From: Ficedula albicollis
Taxonomy: Eukaryota; Chordata; Aves; Passeriformes; Muscicapidae
Reading direction: 5' to 3'
Assembly (NCBI RefSeq): GCF_000247815.1
Contig: NC_021681.1
Location: 7,058,660 to 7,122,659 of the forward strand
Length of the DNA stretch: 64,000 nt
The position numbers and the translations under genes are program-made. Positions 13,401-25,124 of this stretch are shown piece by piece. Under the pieces are notes generated by a model, which was given only the letters and a program-made list of their open reading frames with translations, had not been told where the DNA came from and ran no database searches. Each line of letters begins with the position of its first letter. Positions within the stretch are counted from its first letter, which is position 1.

Positions 13401-16400
13401 AAGGCTCTGTTGATTTGCAGCTCTCTGCAGAATGGGACCATGATGGGAGTGTATTTCTCTTCCTGTAGCTGATGTGTGGTCAAACAGAGAATTATGTGTG
13501 GCTGTAGCAGAACTGTTGGCTTTGCATTCACAGGTACAGTGAGACCAAGGGCTGGCAGCTCCTCTGGCTCTGCACTGGCCTCTTCCCACCCAGCAAGTCA
13601 CTGCTCAAACACGCCCAGAAGTTCATAGAGACACGTCAGAAAGAAACACTGGCCCCAAGCTGCCGTCGGAGGATTCAGACAGTGATGAGGTAAATTATCT
13701 GGCATATAACTAGATCAAAGTGTTCAAATATCAATAATCAGGTCCCAAAAAATACACAGGCTAAAATGTGACTGTCACTTTCCTTTTCCTCTTGTTTTTT
13801 TTTAAGTAATCATTATTTTTAACTTTCTTTATGGACTTTGAACCATTAAAGAGAGATCTTCACAGAGTTAGCAGCATTTTAAAAAGTTCATCACCACACA
13901 TAATCACCTGACTCCCAGAGCTGGGTATTTCAAACATCCTGAAGAGCATGCAGCTTGGAATGATGATATCCTGACCTTACTTTTCTTTGGTGAGGCAGCA
14001 TGACCATGTTGAAATCGATTCCTATTCTTTGAAAAACCCCAAATGAACAAAGCCCTGATTCCTACCTAGCTGCTCACAGCAAGACACTTCTCCATCCACT
14101 CGGCATTACACCAGGCTGAAGCAACAAGAGCCCCAAACCATAGTGCTTCCTGAGCTTTCAAATGTGTTGTCATTCTAAGGGACATGACACAACCAGAGAG
14201 AGAGGAAGAACTAACAGGATTTCAGGAAGGATCAACTGAACCGTAGGGGAAAGGTTTCTCTAGATTCCTCCAAGCACTGGAATAACCCAGCTTGTCCCTC
14301 TGGGAACAAAGCTCTGGCATCAAGGTTGACTTCATCCTTCTCCCTTTTGATGGTGCTGTGATTTATCACTTGCCTGCCACATACCTCATCAGCAAAGAAT
14401 CTGCCCAATTATTTCTCCTTCCAGCTCCTCCATCTCCCCCTTTCTCTCAGGCTGGGTCTGTGAGCGCCATGGGTCAGGCTCAAGGGGAACACAAACACAG
14501 TGGATATCCCTCTTACAGTGGATGAGGGTTGGCACTGCTAGGGAAATGTCACCACACATTGAACTCACTTTTGAAGTGTCTGAAACATGCATGGCAAGGA
14601 ATGCTATTCATTGTTTATTTCTATGGAGAAGACTTAAAAATTCCTGCCTCCCTATATCATGTGCTATTCATGCTCTAAGCCCTGTTGAGCTGTACAGAGC
14701 TTCTTTGGAGAGAGCAAATTGGGAGAGCAATGCAGAATGGGCTATTTGGAAGGAGAATTTTATCTGCTAAACTGCCCCAAATCTGGAGCCTGGGGGATGT
14801 GAAGTGGAACAAAGACAAATCTTGTCTTCTAAGAGTGGTTCTTTTCCTAAGATTAAACGTGCATCTTGAATAGAATAGAATAGAATAGAATAGAATAGAA
14901 TAGAATAGAATAGAATAGAATAGAATAGAATAGAATAGAATAGAATAGAATAGAATAGAATAGAATAGAATAGAATAGAATAGAATAGAATAGAATAGAA
15001 TAGAATAGAATAGAATAGAATAGAATAGAATAGAATAGAATAGAATAGAATAGAATAGAATAGAATAGAATAGAATAGAATAGAATAGAATAGAATAAAT
15101 AGAATAGAATAGAATAGAATAGGACTATTTCAGTTGGAAGGGATCTTCAATGATCAATAGAATAGAATAGAATAGAATAGAATAAACTATTTCAGTTGGA
15201 AGGGATCTTCAATGATAATCTAGTTCAACTTCTCCCTGTAAGTAACCTGGTCTCTTTGGAAAGGGCAGACCAGGCAGCTCAAAGGATTGACCTACAATAC
15301 ATACAGGGGAAGCCAACTGAGCCCTTGGGTACACACCTTTTCCTCCATAAACCACTTTACAGCTTCACCCCCAGAATGCTGGCCAGGGAACCACCGTGAT
15401 GGGAGTTAAGCAGATCTCACCTTGGCAGTGAATTCCTAGCTCAGGCTGGAAGGAGAGGTGGGTAGCCCTATGCCTCTGCAGCCGAACTGCTGCAATTCCT
15501 TGAGCTCCCAGGGTCTCCCTCTGATGCCAGTTCAGGAACAGGTGACTGAGTAGGGCAGGTACACACTTCATACAGTGCCTGCACAGTACAAAGCACATGC
15601 TGTTCAGCTTGGTCAGTCAAGTTTTCCTTCTCCAAATGGAAATGCTCCTTTATTGAATGGGAAAAAAAGTTTTCAAATGCACATAATTAAAGCTTGCATC
15701 CAGACTAACCTCCTGCTGAGAGACTGATCCAGTGTGAGAGGCCAGTAAGCTGTGGTGTTCAAAGTACCTGAACAGCCTGCTCTGTGCCACCAAGGACAGG
15801 AACTTACCAGCCCCAGGAGGCAATTTGCTAGATTTGTTTTCACTTTAACTATGTCAAGGTTTTGGCATGAGTGAGACTTCAGGGCCAGTTCCTTTGCTTT
15901 AAAAGGCAGCTCTGCTCTGAGGTATAATTTCAAAGAACTGGGTGTGTACAGCTTAAGCAACTCCTAAGTCAGTGATTGCACTCCAGCTCCTATATAACAT
16001 GTAATGCTTTCAGCAGCCCTCCAGACCTTTTGGTACTTGGACTCCAAGTAATTTTGTATCCAAATAGATATATTTTTGCTAAGTCAGGAATTAAATGCAA
16101 TTTATTTTCCTTGTAGCCATTATATTCACACTTCAGTAAGGAAAAATGCTGCTGAATCTATAGAAGAGGCAATGCTGCTGGCTAGGAAGCTGCCTTATTC
16201 TTGCAACCATCTTGCAGAGCAGAACAGACTTTTACTTTACATTCTAATAAGACCCTCAGTTTCTTGCTATTGATACACTGAATTTGCACTGGGGTGGAGG
16301 TCCATTGGAGCCCACCCCATTGCACAGTACTGGCATTTTGGAGAGTGTCTGCTGTTTGCCTGGAATACTGTTGTATTTCCTCAATGATTAAACTGATCTC

Positions 16401-19400
16401 TCTTATGATGGTGGTGGCATTTTCCAGGAGTGGCTGCAGGAAGTGGCCACCTCATCCTGTGGAGGTTGAGGCCATTTTACAGAACAACACTAAGATCTCA
16501 CACAAGATTTGCTTCCCCAATGACACAGAACAGGTGAGCACTTACTTGTCTTCCCAGCCTTGACCATATTTCCAGCCATGATGTGCTCATCCAGGAGCAC
16601 GTGTGAAGGCATTCAATATTCTTATTTCTTGGTCTCCTCTGTGTAACAAGAGTCTTGTTATCTCATAGGCATTTGATGTGGGAACAAACACCAAAATCCA
16701 AACTCTGTGTCAGAACATTGCTTCCAAATTGCAGCTGCAGTCCTGGGAAGGTTTCAGCCTCTTTGTGAAGATTGCAGACAAGGTAACTCCTTCTTGACTC
16801 TGGCAGGGTAGCCAGACTGGTCCTCCCCTCTTATTTGCCTCACCTTATGCCCCACCTAAACAACCATATGAAGGCAAGGACCAGAGCAGGTGATTACTGC
16901 TTCTGTCTTACTGAAGGGATACAACTTAAACTTGAACTTTTACCACTTGGCAATTATTTTCAGTCTCTTGAAGGTGCTGGATGGAGATGTAGAGTTTCTA
17001 TCATTCTGCCAGTACCCAGGTGGCACTAAAAGCAGAGAAGATGTAGGTTTTCTGGCAGCTGCAAGGATGGTTGCATACTGCTGGATTCAGCCCTTTTTCA
17101 CTCAGACTTCGCTCTGTACATGTGCTGCACATGTACAGTGCCCACTAGGATTAGGGAAGGCAGGGGCAACCAACACCAGTTAATTACTCTCTGGTTTGTT
17201 GGGAGCCTGCCTTGCCTGAGCTGAAGCTTGGGCTGGATGTCTTGCTGAGAGGTCCCTTCTCTCTGAAACTGCGATCGAGGCAAAAGCAGCACGGAGCCCT
17301 AGTGCAGGGATTTTACGGTGTGCTGCCTTCCTGAAAAGAGAAACCCAGTATGTAACAACACTTTACAAAGAGAATAAGGGAATAAGGCAGGCATCTTCAG
17401 CTTGATTTCAATAAGCAACCTGAAAAGTTAGAAGCAACAGAAGATGCAATAAAGATCCCCATATGAAATATAAGTAAATTGGACCTTCCTCCTCCTATTT
17501 TTCTACTTATTCCCTACTGTAATTCCACCTTCTCACTGTAGACAGGGAAAGAAAATTCAGCCAGATACTTGGGTGTGTGGCACAGGCAGTATTTTATACG
17601 ATGTGCTAACCCCTCCTTTCTCTCCTTCATTGCTTGGCCTCTGCAGGTGATCAGTCAGAATGAAGCAGACTACTTCTTTGACTCCCTAAGGCAGGTGACA
17701 GACTGGAACAGAAGGAACAAACCAGGAAAAGATGGTAAGGAGAATGCCAGCATGACAAGAAGCTGCATGAGATGCTGTATTGTACTGGAAAGCAGCTGAT
17801 CCATCCAGTAGGATTCCATCTTGGGAAGTATTTAGCAGAGTCTTGTATCATTTTTGTTTGTACATACATGGTTACTGCCTGCACCAGCAGAAAGATACAG
17901 TGACCTGATGCAGCCAAGCACTGGCTATCAAAAATACCAGAATACTTATGGGGGGGGGAGATATCTCCAGAAATTTTAAATTGGTAAAAAATACTTTTTT
18001 TACCTGTTGCATCCAAAACACACAGCTGCATACACGCAAGTTAGATAGGGTGATCCTCAAATACTAAGAATCAGCCAACATATGCAAATAGATTCTTTAC
18101 AGAGTGTTTCATTTCTTGGGTTCTTAGAAAATTTTTAACCAGGTTATTACCTGGTGATACCCAAACACAAATTATGTTGTCAAGGAACCACTTGTTAAAA
18201 TAAAACAATGTCATACTAATAACAGCAATTCCTTGCACTTACCATCCCATTGCCCCCCCCTCCCCCATGGATAACAGACATTTTGAAATCTGTATCAAAC
18301 TCAAACTCCACTCAAATTTCATATCAATTTGTCCTGACCTTTGCATATTATAGGACAGCGGAGGTTCAACTCCCTGAAGCTATGTCTATGTATCTAAGAT
18401 TTTTTAACTTCTCTTCCCTCAGCTGATGTAGCTGCTAGGATCTCTGAAAATCATAGTATAAAGATGTGGGTGCACTAAATCACAATTCATTTGTAGAAGC
18501 ACAGCCATCAGGGGATGTACTCCTATTGGTGTGGGAGAATTCAGGTGTGCTGCACACCAGCAGGCAGCTGTCATGAGCACCAGTAACACCCAATGGTATT
18601 CCCTCAACTTCTCCATCTGATCATTGCATGAGCAGTGTCCGGGAACTGAAAAACCTGTCATGAGCACCAGTAACACCCAATGGTATTCCCTCAACTTCTC
18701 CATCTGATCATTGCATGAGCAGTGTCTGGGAACTGAAAAACTAGTAATTTCTTCTGTCATCTAATATGGCTTCTTGTGTTGTTTTGTTAGTAACTTTGTT
18801 TGTTACTATTAAAACCATAATTATTTTTCTGAAGAAATTCACAATTTAAAAACTGTCTAGTAATTTCTTCTGTCATCTAATATGGCTTTTTGTGTTGTTT
18901 TGTTAGTAACTTTGCTTGTTACTATTAAAACCATAATTACTTTTCTGAAGAAATTCAAAATTTAAAAACTGCAGAACTGTCAGTGGCACAAAGAACACTA
19001 ACAAGATCTGATCTCCTTAGGGGCTGCTCTGTCTGTGGCATATGAGGTGTACTTCATGAGAAAGCTGTGGCTGAATGTCACTCCTGGCAGGGATCTGAAA
19101 GCTGATACCATTTTCCACTACCACCAGGTAAGCAGCTCCTTAAGGCAGAGGTGTCGTGTGAGCCAATAAATACTCCTGAAAAATTAAGTCTGTATGAATA
19201 TTACTGTCTCCCTCTCAAAAGCCTGCATTATAGAGCCTCCAGAGGAATACCTTCTCCAGAGGGGGGCACAGCTCAGCCTCAGAACATATTTACTTCTCAT
19301 AGTGCTCACACCTTAGCTGTACTGAACATGTTAAGAGTACAGCTCCTTTACCTCACTGTACTGTGGAAATGCTCATCTTGCTCCATAAACCAGAGAATCA

Positions 19401-22400
19401 AAGAAAGTTTTGGGTTGGAAAGGCTCTTTGAAGATCATCCAGAGCACCTCCAGAAGGACCCAGAAGTTCTTGGGATGTCCTTGGACTGTGTTTAGCAAGT
19501 AGTATTGCATCCTGACCTCACAAATTTAGAATGTTTAAGTCAGTGTTTGCTTTAGCCCCTTCTGCCTGGATTCAGAACTGGTCTCTTCCAGGAGCTGCCG
19601 AAGTACCTCAGAGGCTATCACAAGTGTTCCAAGGATGAAGCTGTGCAGCTGGCAGGGCTGATTTACAAAGCACGCTTCAACAACGACCGCACACAGCTGG
19701 CAGCCATCCCCAAAATCCTGAAGGAACTGCTGCCAGACAATCTGCTCCGAGCAGTGTCACCAGATGAATGGAAGAAGGTAAGAACATCAGCTTTCATTAG
19801 TCATATTACGTATACAGAGCTTTAGTAGAGAAAACACATTAAGCCACACTACATTTTTGATCTGATGGTCTTTGAAAGTACTGTGGAGGGATGGTATTGG
19901 ATATTGCTGGATTTTCCTCTTCCAATCCAGATTTTACATACTCTACCAAAATTCTGAAAGATATCTGCAGGCCTGGATGGCTTATCTGTAAGTCTGCATC
20001 TTTCTTGGATATACTAATCTATTTCCAGTGCCCAGAAAAAGAGTTAGAGATAGGAGAGTCAGTGATGGGACTTGGAAGTTGAGGATATTGGACAGAAATA
20101 GAAAATTAAGGTGTCCTGTAAGTATTTCTTGGCAGCAAATCAATCTCCTTGCACCGTGTCCATGCTACTTACAGCAAAAGGCTCTTTTATTCACAAAAAA
20201 GGCAAGGAAGTTTCAGCAGGTACTTATCACTTAGTATGCTGAGGAAAACACAGGACATTCTTTCAAATACAAAGGGAAAATTCACCCTCCATTTTTCAAC
20301 CGAAGATAGGAAGATACAGGTGTTGAACACTGGCTTTCTGAGTTTTATCTCACATTGCCCCTCTGCCCTGAAGTCCATTTCCTCAGGCTGCTGGGCTTCC
20401 TTCACCCAGCAGAGGAGTTAGGAACACTGGAAGGTTCTGCTTTCACCTTGTCCCATGGCATAGCAGCTGTTTTCATTTTCTGTTTTCTGCTGCTGGGGCA
20501 AAAGGTCTGATTGTGGTGATGAGCTGATGCTGTCTTCAGTGCTAAGGCACCTGAAACCTGCCTGTCTCCAACTCAACTGGCTTTGTATCCTCTTTTCCTA
20601 AACAGAGCATTATTGCAGCATATAGTAAATATGAAGGAAAAACTGTGGATGAAGCCAAGATTGCTTTCTTGAAAATGATACACCGGTGGCCAACGTTTGG
20701 ATCAGCCTTTTTTGAGGTCAAGGTAGGTTTGAAGGCCTGTGTGAGTGGGTTTGGTAGTAGATCAGTACCAAGGAATACAGGCTGACTATAATTCCATATC
20801 TGAAAGTAAAACTACGTTATAAAGCTGAATTCCTGTAATCTATTGAGGAAAATTCAGTTCCTTCCAAGTTGGGAGATGGATTCTTTATCCATTCTGAAGT
20901 ATGCTTGTTGTTTACTGGCAATGTTGTTGCTTTAATTATAATACCTCTTTGTGTAGTAGCAATTGTGTAGTAGCTGTAGGGGGCTAAATTGTCCTGTCAC
21001 TGCTCTCCACAAGAAAATGTTGCCAAATCTTATTTCTTTGGTGACTCTTCCCTCAGAACACAACGGTATGAATCCTCTCATTCTGGAGTGGATATCATCC
21101 AAGAATAATTTCCCATGTGTTACCTTTAATTTCTGCTCACTAGGCTCTTAAATGGTTTGCAATCATTCATTAAGCCTGTTATCAGACAGCATAGTAAATA
21201 ATGGACCTGATTCTGCTGGCATGTAACATTTGCTCAAGTCATCAATATATGGCCAAAATGTTTCAGTGCTCATTTGGGAAAAAGAATAAGAAGCAATGGA
21301 CACTGTTAAAGGTCACTGGGCCCCAATACAGATAATTTCTCAATTTTCTGATTATCTTGCTGTGTTACTCATTTACAGCAAGCCTCAGAGCCCAATTTCC
21401 CAGAGATTGTACTGATTGCTATCAACAAGCAAGGAGTCTCACTGATACATCAGAAGACAAAGGTAACAGCTGCTTCTCACAAGTCCATCTAAGGAAGGAT
21501 TGAACAGACCCTGCTTATTTAGGGACAGTGATAGGACCTTTGCCCAGGAATGGGAGGAGAGGATAGAGGCTCTCTATTCATTTTCTGTGTGAAACTGAAG
21601 AAAATGTTACTGCCTCAAATAACTTTTTTGCAGTTTCTATACTGGAAAGGAATAGGATAGAGCATCTCTGAAAAAAGACATAGGAATCGCAATAGACCTG
21701 GCAAGGTGGTAAGATCAGGAAGATGGATGGGAAGTGCACCCAGGAACCTGCCTCAGAAAAATGCTTTGCAGGAAGCCCCAGCTGTCTGAAAGATCTGGCT
21801 GAATGGCCATGTTTAGCTGCAGTCTAACCCCAACAGTCCGGTCTTACCAAATTCTCAGGAAAGGGGAGTATCACTATTTGCTTTCAATAATGGAACAGAT
21901 TAAAAGAGAGGTTTAGATTATTGTAAATCTAATGGCAGTGTGCTAAGGCAAAGATCAATATATAATGAAAGGAAGTCTCATTAGTGTGATTAAGATTTAC
22001 CCATTTGGTGACAATACAATATACCTCTAATCTGGATGCAAGAACTACCTTGATCCACTGTTTTTATAAATGAAGTGGGGAAGAACAAGAATTCTCTGGT
22101 TCCACTGGTTTTCTTATGTAACAGCCTATTTTCATTTGAGGAATGCTCTACAGATAGTTTGTTTTCTCTTACAGGACATTTTAGTAGTCTACCCCTTCAA
22201 TAAAATCTCCAACTGGAGCAGTGGGAGTACATACTTTCATATGACAATAGGGAACCTGGTACGAGGAAACCGGCTCTTATGTGAGACATCCCTGGTAAGA
22301 AGAGTTTTGCCAACTTAGACACAACAAAATCCTAACTTTTCCTTTCCAACCAGGATTGCTACAAAAGAGGGTGTGAAAACAGATAAATACCAGTGCAGAT

Positions 22401-23145
22401 ACAAAAAGCATTCACTGCTGTGTCAAATAAAATTGCCACTTAGAACTGATTCAGTTCATATATAATGTTATCTGATGCAAAGGTGCATGACACAGGACAC
22501 AAGGAAAAATAGTGATTTCCCAAATTCTTCCCAAACATCAAAATTCTATCCATCTGAGAAGTTAAGACTGCAAAGCTATGTAAGAGGCTTTTTGTCTTGC
22601 ATGTCTGCCTCCAGTTATGTAATAATGCCAGCCTTGTAAGACGTCATATTTTCCAGGGAGTGGTACCACCTTTTTAACAGTTGGTTTCAGACTACTCACA
22701 GTCTCAGAGAAGCATCAGTGCCATTAATATTTAAAGGTAGGTTTGTTAAAGATAACAAAAACCTTTAAATGCTAACTACTCCAACAGAAAAGCTTGGATT
22801 CTTAAATACAAGAATCTTAAGTAGAAGTCAAGCAACAGAGTAAATACTAAGGAGACAGTAGAGCTTTGCTCTGTAAAGTTTTGGAAGTCTACAGAAAGCA
22901 GAGGGAAGAATGGATAAATTATAACTAAAACAGTGACAGATATTGAAACAAAAGATGTTCATGTAAGGAAGTACCTGAGAAGATAAACGAGGGAGGAAAT
23001 GAGAGTTATTTTTGCTCCTGGAGCTCCCTTAGAGATTTAAGACTCTTTTCTTTCCTGACAGGGTTACAAAATGGATGACCTGTTAACATCCTACGTACGC
23101 CTGCTCATGAACGCTGTAAACAAGCAAAAGAACCTCCCAGCCTGA
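232..23145 (+). CDS. MYO7B: Unconventional myosin VIIb, C-terminal half (partial gene, 25 exons)
   Basis: An actin motor of the intestinal and renal brush border; its tail links protocadherin adhesion complexes to microvillus tips (known for the family). The motor, IQ motifs and start lie upstream of the window. Exons seen: 232-399, 675-755, 1277-1404, 2910-3036, 4375-4494, 5368-5541, 6002-6229, 6676-6843, 7424-7541, 7638-7764, 8513-8682, 9412-9593, 10375-10502, 11049-11206, 11486-11639, 13534-13689, 16428-16533, 16669-16782, 17647-17734, 19021-19127, 19592-19777, 20606-20722, 21379-21462, 22175-22294, 23062-23145. All junction phases agree, giving 3393 nt (1130 codons plus stop) with order MyTH4, FERM, SH3, MyTH4, FERM. 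Twenty-three of the 24 complete introns are GT-AG; 11207-11485 is AT-AC. The protein resembles myosin VIIa throughout; the VIIb paralogue is chosen because LIMS2 and GPR17 lie next door, as in human. No stop or frameshift was found. Confidence 0.94.
1463..1590. repeat. Two-copy tandem duplication, period 64
   Basis: Two adjacent copies running from ACCTTTTTCCACAGTCCTGG to TTTCATGTTGC, with two or three differences, 60 bp past a MYO7B donor. Confidence 0.95.
2403..2490. repeat. A/T-rich simple repeat (AAAT/ATAA tracts)
   Basis: Tracts of ATAAATA and (AAAT)n in the MYO7B intron between exons ending 1404 and starting 2910. No gene signal. Confidence 0.85.
5368..8682 (+). CDS. MYO7B: MYO7B exons for the first FERM domain
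   Basis: Six exons (5368-5541, 6002-6229, 6676-6843, 7424-7541, 7638-7764, 8513-8682) encode fragment residues 209-536. The ubiquitin-like F1 lobe starts at [13 protein letters not shown] and includes [17 protein letters not shown] and [12 protein letters not shown]. The F2 lobe includes [24 protein letters not shown] and FGEYRCEK. The F3 (PH-like) lobe includes [24 protein letters not shown] and [14 protein letters not shown]. Exon 6002-6229 is much more GC-rich than its surroundings. The last donor reads CAGG followed by GTAAGT, leaving phase 1, which the next exon completes as GAA. Confidence 0.93.
5565..5683. repeat. Two-copy tandem duplication, period 60
   Basis: AAAGCTCCCTTCTATTTCTG followed by TGGAGTTGCTGCTGCCCATC, twice, almost identical, just downstream of the MYO7B exon ending 5541. 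Confidence 0.95.
9305..9387. repeat. Short tandem duplication, period 51, at a splice acceptor
   Basis: TTTGCATTTTCTTGGACTGT followed by CAAGCCTGAACA occurs twice, ending about 25 bp before the SH3 exon of MYO7B. The copies flank about 20 bp of unrelated sequence. Confidence 0.9.
9412..9593 (+). CDS. MYO7B: MYO7B exon encoding the SH3 domain
   Basis: One 182-nt exon, fragment residues 537-597, holds the SH3 domain that sits between the two MyTH4-FERM units in class VII myosins. Recognisable parts are the [11 protein letters not shown] segment (the conserved ALSF..GD..I pattern), the SGWISAQ segment with the central Trp, the [15 protein letters not shown] segment and a Pro-containing end. It starts at an AG acceptor after a pyrimidine tract and ends at GTAAGG. 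The intron before it carries a partial duplicate of its own sequence (9305-9387, period 51), ending only about 25 bp upstream of the acceptor. Confidence 0.92.
10375..13689 (+). CDS. MYO7B: MYO7B exons for the second MyTH4 domain
   Basis: Four exons (10375-10502, 11049-11206, 11486-11639, 13534-13689) encode fragment residues 598-795. The first begins with a polar acidic linker (EEPDEEDIK) and then [14 protein letters not shown]. Exon two has [17 protein letters not shown], exon three [16 protein letters not shown]-like VTDQIF and [17 protein letters not shown], exon four [15 protein letters not shown]. This unit and the following FERM domain form the second supramodule, which binds the harmonin (USH1C) PDZ domain in mammals (established). 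The intron between exons two and three is AT-AC. Introns 9594-10374 and 11640-13533 show nothing recognisable. Confidence 0.92.
11207..11485 (+). other. MYO7B: Predicted U12-type (AT-AC) intron in MYO7B
   Basis: The exon before it ends in TTCATTG and the intron opens with ATATCCTTT, the textbook U12-dependent 5' splice site. The intron closes with TCCTTAAC at 11467-11474, matching the U12 branch-site consensus, then AC at 11484-11485. The branch adenosine at 11473 is 12 nt from the intron end, inside the narrow U12 range. Joining 11206 to 11486 splits an Ala codon (G/CC) and gives [14 protein letters not shown], which aligns without gaps to myosin VII proteins. There is no GT donor close to the exon end, so a U2 reading does not restore the frame. 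Confidence 0.88.
14869..15121. repeat. (TAGAA)n microsatellite, about 50 units
   Basis: A near-perfect pentamer array in a MYO7B intron, directly abutting the 3' end of a CR1 copy. A shorter array (about 15157-15183) splits that CR1 end. The pentamer resembles the ATTCTRTG terminal repeat of CR1 read on the opposite strand. Confidence 0.97.
15121..15300 (-). mobile_element. CR1 LINE 3' fragment with its end duplicated
   Basis: The + strand reads ACTATTTCAGTTGGAAGGGA, then TCTTCAATGATCA, the reverse complement of an avian CR1 3' end. It occurs at about 15124-15156 and again at about 15187-15219, separated by a TAGAA tract. The rest to about 15300 is degenerate CR1. Confidence 0.75.
16428..23145 (+). 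CDS. MYO7B: MYO7B exons for the second FERM domain and stop codon
   Basis: Nine exons (16428-16533, 16669-16782, 17647-17734, 19021-19127, 19592-19777, 20606-20722, 21379-21462, 22175-22294, 23062-23145) encode fragment residues 796-1130. Landmarks are [119 protein letters not shown], and the final residues NLPA before TGA at 23143-23145. The C-terminal tail after the FERM fold is short, as in class VII myosins. I find no exon missing when the joined protein is compared with the remembered myosin VIIa architecture. Confidence 0.93.
18569..18972. repeat. Two adjacent, different tandem duplications (periods 87 and 116)
   Basis: 18571-18742 is two copies of an 87-bp unit (TCATGAGCACCAGTAACACC start). 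18741-18972 is two copies of a 116-bp unit (CTAGTAATTTCTTCTGTCAT start). They abut, in the MYO7B intron just before exon 19021. Confidence 0.95.
19389..19475 (-). mobile_element. CR1 LINE 3'-end fragment
   Basis: AGAGAATCAAAGAAAGTTTT, then GGGTTGGAAAGGCTC and AAGATCATCCAGAGC, match the reverse complement of the CR1 terminus. It lies in the MYO7B intron 19128-19591. Confidence 0.7.
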
Positions 23146-24745
23146 GAGTGGAAATAGAGCCCATGACCTATACTTGTGCCAAACTACCTGTGATTTCATA
23201 TCCCAGAAGAAATGCCATTTAAAAATATTAATCTTGATGATTGATCTTCTGATCCAGCTCTGAATGAACTGAGTTGCTGAAATACTACTACAAGAAAAGC
23301 TCAAGTCAGCATGTGCTTTCAGATATCTGTAACACTTCTGTCTTAGATGTAGTATGAGAATTTCATTCAGATACTGGATTTAGAGAAAGTTTAGATGGAC
23401 TTTAATGTTCTGTGGGAGTGGGGAAACCCTGTGAGGACCCCTTCTAATAGCCTGAATCTCCTCCATTTAAAGACAGACACACATTAAGAGCTGTCTTTCT
23501 TTTGGAAAGAAAATGCCCCTTACTCTATATGCTCTTACCAAATGCACAAACTCCAAGAGTCTTTGGAAACAAAGGTAATGCAATTTTTTTCCTCCTACTG
23601 GCAATTCTAAGAGTGGAAAGATGCCATTTAGTCATAGATAACTGGACACTTTGAAAGGCAAGATGCTGGGTTTCAGCCTCTGGTCCCTAGGTTACATGCT
23701 GCACATTACAGTAGACTGACAGCCAATTACTGTCAGAATGTAACTGTCCTTCCTGCATGCTGCTAAACTTGCAGGCTGTCCCCTGACTTACCACGGCCCT
23801 GCTTAAATTAAATAGTCTTCATTCTTCCACTCTTGGAAACTAACAACCACTTTCTACTGTGCAGTTTATAGTAAGCTCTGAAATGAGTCTGGGGTTTGGG
23901 TCCATCACTCTTAGTTGCTCCTATTTCAAGATATAGATGAGCTACTCAGTGCAAATCAGAATTAAAGAACTCAGTCTAACAAAGGTCTGTTGAAAAGAGA
24001 CTTTGCTGCTCTACAAAAATGTTCTGTTTGGAGTTATGCAGACATTCCTTCATGAGACAAGCATAATAGCTTTAATTTGTCCTGATCTTTTCTGCTTCCT
24101 GTTTAGCAGACAGCTTGAGTGGTAAAATTTAATTCAGCACTTATTCATCTCTAAGAGCTTTGTAGAAACACAGCTTTGGTGCCACGGGAACCAGAGTGTG
24201 CTCCGAGTGTGTAAAGCAGATACAGACTGTGGTGGGAGTAAGCTTAGCTGCTTCCCCCTCAGAACAAATACTCCTCCCTTGCTCCCAGTGAAATATGAAC
24301 ATGTCTTAAAGCATTTACACCAAGTTCCTTGAGACACAATCTGGCAGTGCTGGAAAAGCAGCTCTGTCTGATCTCTCAGCTTTGCCAATGGATGCACAAT
24401 GGTTCTCTTGTTCCCTCTGACATGTGTGTGCAAAATTCAAATGCTGATGGGAGTTTTGTATATGGGTGGCAGGGAAGAGCCCCACTCTCTTTGTGCATCT
24501 AAATGAGTGCCACACCCGTCAGAATAGCTGATCTCTTTGCAAGCAGTTAGATGCTCCTGCTGTAATCTCCATTGCTGGCAATGGAAACCCTGGAGCCTAA
24601 TTACTCAGAATGGTTTTATCATCTAGTGTCTAACTAACTAGCTATAAGTAAGAAATGTTCAACACTTTATCTGTACAAAAAGAAATTTTGCAGACAAACT
24701 GTATTGTTTCTGGTTTTTAAATAAAGACTGCAGAAAATCAACCGC
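23146..24745 (+). other. MYO7B: MYO7B 3' untranslated region (inferred extent)
   Basis: About 1.6 kb with no recognisable gene between the MYO7B stop codon and an AATAAA at 24720-24725. An ATTAAA near 23961 could be an earlier site. The length is an inference from these signals only. Confidence 0.5.
24720..24725 (+). terminator. MYO7B: Candidate MYO7B poly(A) signal AATAAA
   Basis: This is a canonical hexamer downstream of the stop codon, before the predicted 3' end of the oppositely oriented LIMS2. Transcript ends would confirm it. Confidence 0.45.
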
Positions 24746-25124
24746 AATGTCTTTTTTTAACCAAGAAAAGTTAATGTTTGATCCAGATCCATGTAACCCA
24801 AATCTGCCAAATATCCACTTTATCCTGTAAATGATCATAGCATCCCATCTGCTCATTACATACACAACACAATTGGTACAACACAGCCACTAAAAGGATG
24901 ATACCCCTTTTGGCACATCCTCACCAACCAACACATCACCACAGAAGCAGCACAGGTCCAAAATGTGTATTCACCACAACAGGGCCTCAGGTTTCAGCAA
25001 TTCCAGAGTTCCTTGGAGTGGGTAATAGTCTCTGGCTAAGCACTGAAAATATCGTATTAACTGTACACTATACTTTTTTTTTTCCATTTTTTTGTGTAAA
25101 GATTTAAAATGTATTACAGTTAAC

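Noticed and set aside
14869..15121. Regular short repeats as a CRISPR-like array
   Set aside because: It is a simple pentamer with no spacers, in a vertebrate intron.
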